A program made the position numbers and the translations under genes. Of a stretch of 11,983 nt of DNA, positions 6,901-11,983 are shown piece by piece. The notes under the pieces were generated by a model. The model had not been told where the DNA came from, did not search any database, and saw only the letters and a list, made by a program, of their open reading frames with translations. Origin of the DNA: Desulfobacteraceae bacterium UBA2230 (GTDB lineage Bacteria; Desulfobacterota; Desulfobacteria; Desulfobacterales; Desulfosarcinaceae). How positions within the stretch are numbered: position 1 is the stretch's first letter; every line of letters starts with the position of its first letter. The DNA is taken from NCBI GenBank assembly GCA_002348005.1, contig DDYQ01000065.1, positions 1 to 11,983 of the forward strand, in the 5' to 3' direction.

Positions 6901-9058
6901 GCACCGCGATGCGGCTTTCGCCATAGCCCACCAGCAGTTCCGTATGTGGATCCGTCTGCTCGAGCGCTGGATCGATTTGGTCCACCACCCACAGCGGCTG
7001 ACTGCTGGTCTCATCAAAAAGTCCATGCTTGTCGTACACCCGAACAAGGTATTGCAGCTTGCGCCTCGGGGCTGAAAAAGATGCGAACTCCGCCTGCCAT
7101 TGGGCCATGCCGTCGGGGTCCACGGCGATAACAGCCAGGGGTGTGTCCCGGACGGACTGTTCTTCTTCGAAAATCCTGACTTCCGCCCGCTCGATGAAGC
7201 TTTGGTAATTGGTATACAGGCGGAAGCGCACCAGATTTTCGGCAAACGGCGTATCCTCCAGATCTTGATAACGGATCGAACGCGGCCATGCGCTGATGTT
7301 CAGCCGGGGTTTCAGCTTCAAGCTGTCGTGTTTGAATTGAATGTTGGAGTTTTCGAGGGCCACGTCGGTGCAGCGCTGAATGTCCGAACTGCACTTGCCC
7401 GGATCATCGAGCGGTTTTCCGTCGACCGTAATGCGCATGAGATTGAGCGCAAACGGATCGGCGGTGTGCACTTCGCGGGTCAGGGGGGTGATTTCCACCC
7501 CTTCGTAGTCATCGAGCAAAACCGACTCGTCGTAAATAACCTGGACCTCAACGCGGGACGTGTCGGACTCGATAAAGCCGGCATTGACCACGTCGTCGGT
7601 CTGGACATAGCCGCGGCCGTCGAACTCAGCCTGCTTTTCGGCCAATCCCATATCCTCGCGAACCACCAGCATGGCGCGACGCGCCCGCGCCATGGAAAGA
7701 CCGATATCATCCCCGTAGACCGCGGCGGTGCGCCGATCGAGGCGCTTGTTGCCGGTATAACCGATAAAGCGCAGCCGGACATTGGCTTTATCGCTGATCT
7801 CATCCATGATCCGGCGCAATTGCCCGTTGTAGCCCGGGGGCACCACCGGCTGGCCGTTTTCGAACAGGATCGGATCGATGCCGCCGGAGGGCGATGCGTA
7901 GACGCGAGTGACCACTTCGGCCCCCGCGGCGTCGGGGCAGATCTGCGGCTCATCGGGCAGATCCTGCAGGGCGTCGTCATGCCAGAATTCCACCTCCACG
8001 CGCCGGTTGAGCGCACGCCCCTGTTGGGTATCGTTGGCAGCGACCGGCTGCGATGCCCCCCTGCCCTCGCTTTCCACGGCAGTATTGGACAAGCCCAAAG
8101 CCTCCTGGACCGCCAGGGAGACCCGGCGGCCCACCGCCTTTGACAGTCCGGTCGGGTCGCCGTAAATGCGCTCATTGCGCCCGGTCAGCGGAGAGTTATC
8201 GGTGTGGGCAGTGAATTTGACGATCACATTCTGTTTGGCGCCCAGATCGGTCAACGCCTGGCGGATCTGCTGAACAAATGCCGGCGGCACGTCCGCCATA
8301 CCGTCATCGTAGTGCAGCGGAGCAATTAAATTCTTCACCCGCGCGCGGTGGGAGTGACCTTCCTTGTAACGCAATTTACAGACCGTTTCGGTTCGGCACA
8401 CCTTGATGCGATGGACCTCGCGGGGGACGATGACTTCTTTTTCGACCCGCTTTTCGGTGATTTCGTCGTACCACACCTGCACTTCAACCCGCCGGTTGAG
8501 TTGGCGGCCCCGTTCGGTCGCATTGTCGGAAACCGGCTGGCTGTCGCCCAAACCCTCATAGGAGATGGCTTCGGGCGGCAGGTTGAGGGCCTGCTGACAA
8601 TATTCGGCGGTCGTACCGGCCCGTTCGCGCGACAATCCGACATTATCGCCGTAGCGCTGCGCCAGTGCCTCGCTCAGCTGCAGTGAATCGGCATGGCCGA
8701 CAAAGTGCAGTCGCACGTTGACACGGTCTCGCATGCTGTCGAGCACTTTGCGCAGAAGCTCGAGGTAGTCTTCAGGAATTTCCGCCTCGCCGAGGGCGAA
8801 GTGTATGGGCGGGACCAGATTGTCGAGTTTGATCGTTTTGACATCCGCTTCTAAGGCCTCGCGCAGTTCCGTGCGATCCCCTTCGTTATCTTCGAATATT
8901 GAAGGGTCGTGCACCCAGGGCGTCAACGGCCGATCGGCCGGCAAATGCTTCTCCACCGCTTCGCCACGCGAAGCCGTTTCCCTTACCTCCGCATGTACTT
9001 CCCCACCTGCCGCGAAGAAGACAACCAAACCCAAAACAGCAATCGAATGCTTCAGCAT
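3998..9058 (-). CDS. OmpA-family outer-membrane protein: three OmpA-like modules fused to a large beta-barrel, 1686 aa
   Basis: Predicted to sit in the outer membrane and bind peptidoglycan. Residues 1-23 are a signal peptide ending V-H-A before Glu24. Three OmpA-like modules follow at about 80-199, 244-361 and 393-511. Each has a Y-G-D insertion before G-L-S and ends in a beta strand (N-R-R-V-E-V in the first two, S-R-V-E-V in the third). The canonical Asp/Arg pair is complete only in module 1 (Asp124, Arg146). Module 2 has Asp287 but Val309, and module 3 has Gly436 but Arg458. Residues about 515-820 look like Ig-like or other beta domains. Residues about 827-1686 have the alternating aromatic/polar strands, Gly/Asp/Asn turns and lack of Cys expected of an outer-membrane barrel, ending in an amphipathic strand with C-terminal Leu. 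All six mature cysteines lie before residue 564. An in-frame ATG at 9235 would bury the signal peptide, so 9058 is preferred, although its Shine-Dalgarno is weak. The domain calls are firm; the overall function is unknown. Confidence 0.9.
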   Translation of the reverse strand: MLKHSIAVLGLVVFFAAGGEVHAEVRETASRGEAVEKHLPADRPLTPWVHDPSIFEDNEGDRTELREALEADVKTIKLDNLVPPIHFALGEAEIPEDYLELLRKVLDSMRDRVNVRLHFVGHADSLQLSEALAQRYGDNVGLSRERAGTTAEYCQQALNLPPEAISYEGLGDSQPVSDNATERGRQLNRRVEVQVWYDEITEKRVEKEVIVPREVHRIKVCRTETVCKLRYKEGHSHRARVKNLIAPLHYDDGMADVPPAFVQQIRQALTDLGAKQNVIVKFTAHTDNSPLTGRNERIYGDPTGLSKAVGRRVSLAVQEALGLSNTAVESEGRGASQPVAANDTQQGRALNRRVEVEFWHDDALQDLPDEPQICPDAAGAEVVTRVYASPSGGIDPILFENGQPVVPPGYNGQLRRIMDEISDKANVRLRFIGYTGNKRLDRRTAAVYGDDIGLSMARARRAMLVVREDMGLAEKQAEFDGRGYVQTDDVVNAGFIESDTSRVEVQVIYDESVLLDDYEGVEITPLTREVHTADPFALNLMRITVDGKPLDDPGKCSSDIQRCTDVALENSNIQFKHDSLKLKPRLNISAWPRSIRYQDLEDTPFAENLVRFRLYTNYQSFIERAEVRIFEEEQSVRDTPLAVIAVDPDGMAQWQAEFASFSAPRRKLQYLVRVYDKHGLFDETSSQPLWVVDQIDPALEQTDPHTELLVGYGESRIAVQNILLKGGTVQAHGTAIPDGYGVWMAGYAVPVDSKGAFVAEQILPEGMHTVEVAVLDAFGNGELFLRDLALKQSDWFTVGIADLTLSQNKTDGPAQLLAPDRPQYSEDTSVQGRVAFYSNGKFKNGWALTASADTREGPVDEIFSNFMDKSPEALFRRMDQDYHYPTFGDDSTVVEDAPTMGKFYVKAKKDETYGLWGNFKVDYTDNYLAHVDRGLYGANLHYQTLGTTSFGEPRFLVDGFGADPGTVAGRDEFLGTSGSLYYLRRQDILEGSESVRIEVRDKDSGMVLAVKNLTPELDFDIDYLQGRILLARPLPATADDGMLVSEGAISGNPVYLVVRYEYTPGFEDPDTLVTGGRLHYWFGDHVKLGLTASQEDADIDTSLGGADLTLRKSAESWLRLESARSKGPGVLTTTSLDGGFNFGTGDSVEDSEADASAYRIDGSLGFQDVFENGRGRITLYLQELEAGYSAPGLATAKDQTQYGGTAALPLIDRLDVRVKLDRRVEDQGLETEAGELNLDYKMGANWTLSSGVRRDSREDNSPIVPATQEEGDRTDAVVRLLYDSHARWTTYGFVQETVQTSGNREDNGRVGVGGSFRVTDRFSALGEISDGDLGMGGKLGTEYLYSDRTTIYENYTLENERTDNGLLARKGNFASGFRTRYSDSASVYLEERYTHGDVPTGLMHSTGVDLAPTDRLNFGAHVDFGTLKDHETAAELERQALGVTVGYGFDNLKIASALEYRVDDAEQPDESFAKRTSWLWKNNFKYQISEDWRFVGKLNHAESESSLGQYYDGDYTEVVLGYAYRPIAHDRLNALLKYTFFYNVPAADQVTGTNTAANFVQRSHIVSMDAMYDLTSRWTVGGKYAYRYGQVAMDRENPDFFDSRAHLYVLRADWHFIHRWDALFEIRMLDLPDAQDTRSGTLVGLYRQLGNHLKVGVGYNFSDFSDDLTQLDYRHQGFFVNLIGKL
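7526..8821 (-). repeat. Three tandem OmpA-like modules in the barrel protein
   Basis: Copies lie at about 8462-8821, 7976-8329 and 7526-7882. All three share a (V/A)-x-(V/I)-x-(V/L)-x-F strand, an (H/Y)-(A/T)-(D/G) turn, Y-G-D with G-L-S three residues later, and a closing R-V-E-V strand. The spacing from the Asp position to the Arg position is exactly 22 residues in all three, so they align without gaps. The copies are strongly diverged, which suggests old duplications. Confidence 0.85.
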
Positions 9059-9182
9059 GGAACTCAGCGGACTTCCATGCGTATCCGTACGCGTGCGCCA
9101 TGCTTTCCGCTTTGAGTTCGGGCGAAAAAACGAGCTCGCATACGATATCCACGGAGTTGGGGACATAGATTCCATCATTCTT
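9059..9182 (-). other. 124-base intergenic leader before the OmpA/barrel gene
   Basis: This is the longest non-coding gap in the window. It holds a small perfect inverted repeat at 9079-9092 (arms GCGTA/TACGC, four-base loop) about 20 bases before the start codon, and a run of six T on the coding strand near 9125. Neither is a convincing terminator: the stem is only five pairs and the T run does not follow it. I see no clear -35/-10 pair. The Shine-Dalgarno is weak: GGAAG lies about 13 bases before the ATG, and only a GAG is close. The spacing could be a leader that tunes expression of the barrel protein. Confidence 0.4.
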
Positions 9183-11983
9183 TTATCGGCGGCCGGACAC
9201 CGGATCACCGCGGCGCCAGAATACTTCGGTTTCAATGGGTAACCGGTAGCCCTGATCCGACCGGTCCCACTGTCTGGTGATTTCTTTCTTCAGGACGTCC
9301 AGACGTTCACGGACGAGGCCTTCGCGTTCGACATCGACAAGGTACGATAGCGAAAGCACCGAGGGCGCCTTCTTCAGTTCCTCCAGCAACTGGGTGAGCT
9401 TGGGCGCCCACTGCAGGCGCAGTTCGGTGGTATTGGGTTCGAACACGCCGTCGGCGACATCGATACGCACCACACGGTGGATGGTCGCACCGAAGTTGAA
9501 GCGCAACATCTTGCCGCGTGTGGCGCGCTGGACGCGCGGGTTCTCGGTGGTCAGCCGATAGCCTGTGGGCAGGCTGCGTTCGTCCAGTTTGACGATGAAA
9601 TTGCTTCCACGATCCTCATCCGGCACTACCGCGCAGGTAATATGAAAGCGTCCATGTTCGTCGGTGGTGGCGATCAGGCCGCGCGCCGTCACCAGACGAA
9701 CGCCGGCGAGGCCTTTTTCACCCTTGTCCTGGCGGCCGTTCAAGTTGCGGTCGTCGAACACCTTGCCGATAATATCGGTGCAATCGAAAGTCGGATCGGG
9801 AATCACCCGCACCGTGGCCGTGGCTTCACCCGAAATGGTGTCTCGGGTGACGCTGTTGTGCACATAGGCGCGGTTGACATATTCCCCTTCGGATACACCG
9901 GCACCCACCACCAGCAGGAACTGCAGCGTGTATCGCGTGTTGACCGGCAATTGGAGGCCGTCCCAGACCAGGCCGCGGCCGTCCACATCCGGTTCAAGAC
10001 GACGGCCGTCCAGACGGGCGGACCCTTTCACGTATTTGAAACCCGCCGGAATGCGGTCCACGATGCCGACATCGTAAAGCGGCACACCGAATACGTTGGT
10101 CACCGTGATGGTATAGGGCACCAGGTCTGCGCGGGTCACGTTGACCTTCGATGCGATCTTGGTGATTGCCACGGCCCCGTCCAGCACCGGATCGATGGGA
10201 ATGGGGTTGTTGAAGATCTGGCTGTGACCGGGCAGGTGTCCGTTGCCCAGCCTCAGGTGCAGGTAATAGACGGTACCGGCCGTACGCGGCGGCACCGAGG
10301 TCGGCGGTACGAGAGCGGAAATCGTCGCCTCGCAATATTCAACCGTGGCGGGTATCGCATCGCCGGCGCCGCCGGGACAGGTCGGAATGGAGAACGGTTC
10401 CGATCCTGAATCACTGGCCGGCGGAATCACCTGGGACGGTCCGGCCGTATAGTCGACCGCCGGAGGGGTCACCTCGATCAGATAGGCGCCGCCTGACGGA
10501 CAGGAGCCGTTGCTGAAGTTCAGGTCGAACTTGTAGAAGCCGTCCTGCGCTGTGAACTGGTTTTGCTGCAGCGGGTCATCGAAGCATGCGGCGGGCAGCG
10601 CTGCACCGGTGGCGGCGTTCAGCAGCCTGAGGGTGGCGCCGGACACCGGTATGCGCGATACTGAATTGTACACGGTGCCGTTGGGCCACAGCGGCAGGTT
10701 CAGATTCAGCAGATTGGCGCCGGAAGCCGCGCTGATGGCGGTAATGCGCTGCGGGCCATTGGTGAACGGCGAGTCGGTCTGTCCCATGGAGGCCGTATTC
10801 GGGCCTGCGCCCGGTGCCCGGAAGCGCAGTTCATAGGTCTCGGTCGTGCCCGCGTTGGGGATTATGCCGCTGATCCGATAAACGCCGCCGGCACCGGTGA
10901 CCACGCTGGACACCAATTGATTGGCGCGGTACAGTTCGACCGACCAGTTCTCCAGGCCATGCTCGAGGGTGTCAAGACGCTTGTCCAGGTTGGCATCGTG
11001 CCAGACCATGCCGTTAATGCTGGCGCTGCCCGGTGTGCCGCCCACATCGATCGATACGCTGGCCGATTCGGTCCGATCATTCCAGCGCACGACGCCGGTG
11101 TTGGTGATAGTGGTGCCCAAGGGGAGACCGGTGTTGATCTGCACGCGAAAGCGCACCACGGCGACGTCTCCCGGCAGAAGGTCGCCATAAAGGGCGCCAT
11201 AATCGGCAGTGAGCAGCGCGCCTGCGTAAGAGGTTCCGGCCGCGAGGCCGTTCAGCCGCGCCGAACCCGCGACATACACCACCTGATTGCCCAGTGGAGG
11301 ACTCAAATCATCGGTCACCACTACGCGGGTAGCCGCCAAACCGCCGACATTGGTCACGCGGATCACATATTCCAGCTGGCCGCCGGCCTGGGCAACGCCT
11401 CCGCCGACAACCATGACCTCCTTGGTTACGGAGAGCACCTGAACGTCTCCGACCACAATCACGGTAGGCTGGCGACCGTTGGTCGGGACGCCATCGGCAT
11501 CGGTCAGTTCCTGGGGCAGTTCGTTGCTGGTCACCCTGCCCTGATTGCGGATGAGGGTGCCGGCGGGCAGAGGGGTCACGTTATCCGGCAGGGTGGTATT
11601 TACTGTAACCTCAAAGGTGATCGTGGCATTCCGACCGGCCGAAATGATGCCGGCACCCGGATTGTCATCTGAATGTACGCTCAGGCCAGCACTCAATGGA
11701 AACGCACTGCCGCTGATGGCTTGACCATTCAGGCGCAGGGAGCCGGCTACGTAGGTGGTATGATCGGGAATGCTGTCGGTGAGCACCACACCGGTGGCCG
11801 GAATCGCACCGAAGTTGCTGATGACGATGCTGTAGCGCAGCACGTCACCCGGATCGACGATTCCACGCGAACCATTGTCCTCGAAGATCCGGACGGTCTT
11901 GTGAGCGTACAGATGCGGCAAGTTGCCGACGATGTTGCAAGTGGGATCATCCGGCATGGGTGTGGCGGGGTCATCTGAGGGCA
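9183..11983 (-). CDS. DUF11 / SdrD_B-like repeat surface protein, C-terminal part (5' end outside window)
   Basis: The frame is open to the right edge, giving 932 complete codons. The Met at 11957 is internal, because the residues around it (D-D-P-A-T-P-M-P-D-D-P-T) resemble the end of a DUF11 repeat. Counting from that Met, DUF11 modules lie at about 19-169, 172-306 and 594-718, each with Y-V-x-G-S-x-R-L-(N/D)-G. SdrD_B/Cna-B-like beta-sandwich modules lie at about 311-423 and 727-825. They carry Asp/Asn-rich loops (D-A-N-L-D-K-R-L-D and D-D-R-N-L-N-G-R-Q-D) of the kind that bind calcium in Gram-positive Sdr proteins. A further carboxypeptidase-regulatory-like beta domain is at about 426-500. 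Residues 826-915 form a divergent OmpA-like module ending in I-E-T-E-V-F-W. There is no LPXTG sorting signal. The likely role is a long surface stalk or adhesin-like protein working with the OmpA/barrel protein encoded next. The stop is TAA at 9183-9185. Domain identity is good; the role is inferred. Confidence 0.9.
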   Translation of the reverse strand, partial: PSDDPATPMPDDPTCNIVGNLPHLYAHKTVRIFEDNGSRGIVDPGDVLRYSIVISNFGAIPATGVVLTDSIPDHTTYVAGSLRLNGQAISGSAFPLSAGLSVHSDDNPGAGIISAGRNATITFEVTVNTTLPDNVTPLPAGTLIRNQGRVTSNELPQELTDADGVPTNGRQPTVIVVGDVQVLSVTKEVMVVGGGVAQAGGQLEYVIRVTNVGGLAATRVVVTDDLSPPLGNQVVYVAGSARLNGLAAGTSYAGALLTADYGALYGDLLPGDVAVVRFRVQINTGLPLGTTITNTGVVRWNDRTESASVSIDVGGTPGSASINGMVWHDANLDKRLDTLEHGLENWSVELYRANQLVSSVVTGAGGVYRISGIIPNAGTTETYELRFRAPGAGPNTASMGQTDSPFTNGPQRITAISAASGANLLNLNLPLWPNGTVYNSVSRIPVSGATLRLLNAATGAALPAACFDDPLQQNQFTAQDGFYKFDLNFSNGSCPSGGAYLIEVTPPAVDYTAGPSQVIPPASDSGSEPFSIPTCPGGAGDAIPATVEYCEATISALVPPTSVPPRTAGTVYYLHLRLGNGHLPGHSQIFNNPIPIDPVLDGAVAITKIASKVNVTRADLVPYTITVTNVFGVPLYDVGIVDRIPAGFKYVKGSARLDGRRLEPDVDGRGLVWDGLQLPVNTRYTLQFLLVVGAGVSEGEYVNRAYVHNSVTRDTISGEATATVRVIPDPTFDCTDIIGKVFDDRNLNGRQDKGEKGLAGVRLVTARGLIATTDEHGRFHITCAVVPDEDRGSNFIVKLDERSLPTGYRLTTENPRVQRATRGKMLRFNFGATIHRVVRIDVADGVFEPNTTELRLQWAPKLTQLLEELKKAPSVLSLSYLVDVEREGLVRERLDVLKKEITRQWDRSDQGYRLPIETEVFWRRGDPVSGRR
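9804..11903 (-). repeat. Three DUF11 protein modules in the surface protein
   Basis: Three diverged copies of the same beta-sandwich module occur at about 11451-11903, 11040-11444 and 9804-10178. Shared landmarks are a K-T/K-E/K-I start strand, a Y-(S/V/T)-I core strand followed by (S/T)-N, a T-D or V-D strand, then Y-V-x-G-S-x-R-L-(N/D)-G. The similarity is visible in protein only; no long DNA identity was noticed. The first two copies are adjacent. The third is separated from them by SdrD_B-like and other beta domains. Confidence 0.75.

Noticed and set aside
5804..7075. Long open frame on the plus strand (423 codons), with similar ones at 7100-8143 and 2259-3197
   Set aside because: They lie antisense to well-supported domain-bearing genes, show no domain or signal peptide I recognise, and are expected from the codon bias of GC-rich genes.
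9079..9092. Inverted repeat as a transcription terminator
   Set aside because: Only five pairs and no T run after it on the coding strand. The T run near 9125 precedes it in the direction of transcription.
8886..9152. Minus-strand 88-codon frame covering the gap before the barrel gene
   Set aside because: It runs mostly inside the barrel gene in another frame, ends without any domain, and has no good ribosome-binding site.
3998..9235. Start of the OmpA/barrel gene at ATG 9235 (1745 aa)
   Set aside because: It would overlap the upstream gene by 53 bases and place 59 polar residues ahead of a typical signal peptide. ATG 9058 directly precedes that signal peptide.
9183..11957. Met at 11957 as the true start of the DUF11 protein
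   Set aside because: The frame stays open to the window edge, the residues before it look like a repeat junction, and no signal peptide follows.
1..11983. tRNA, rRNA, CRISPR arrays, insertion sequences or phage attachment sites
   Set aside because: No cloverleaf-like segments, regularly spaced DNA repeats, transposase frames or terminal inverted repeats were seen. Coding sequence fills nearly all of the window.

Overview
The window shows one strand-coherent block of five genes, all reading leftwards on the minus strand, with no credible gene on the plus strand. Every product has envelope features: a Sec signal peptide, a lipobox, or surface and outer-membrane domains. The base composition is moderately GC-rich. 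The OmpA-type peptidoglycan-binding modules, an outer-membrane beta-barrel and a lipobox lipoprotein point to a Gram-negative bacterium. The overall style suits a proteobacterium, most likely gammaproteobacterial, but no marker gene is present to fix the taxon.

In the direction of transcription (right to left): (1) the 3' part of a long surface protein built from DUF11 repeats and SdrD_B-like modules, ending in a divergent OmpA-like module (9183-11983, 5' end outside the window). (2) After a 124-base gap, a 1686-residue protein (3998-9058) with a signal peptide, three tandem OmpA-like modules, Ig-like beta domains and a very large C-terminal region that reads as an outer-membrane beta-barrel. 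(3) After a 77-base gap, a 171-residue exported protein with a short coiled coil and a beta-rich domain (3405-3920). (4) Three bases further on, a 629-residue exported TPR/coiled-coil protein (1512-3401). (5) Overlapping it by ATGA, a TPR lipoprotein whose 3' end lies beyond the left edge (1-1515).

The tight spacing, the shared strand and the absence of any clear terminator or internal promoter suggest a single operon. Together the products could form a chain from cell surface (DUF11 protein) to outer membrane and peptidoglycan (OmpA/barrel protein) to periplasmic scaffolds (coiled-coil and TPR proteins, lipoprotein). No enzyme, transporter ATPase or ion channel is visible. If the system is energised, its motor would lie left of base 1. 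The function (adhesion, surface display, motility or envelope integrity) is not shown by the sequence.

The points most worth a second look are these. The three OmpA modules have kept different halves of the canonical Asp/Arg peptidoglycan-binding pair. Peptidoglycan-binding modules and a huge barrel are fused in one chain. A fourth OmpA-like module ends the neighbouring surface protein. The set as a whole looks like a poorly characterised envelope-spanning assembly.
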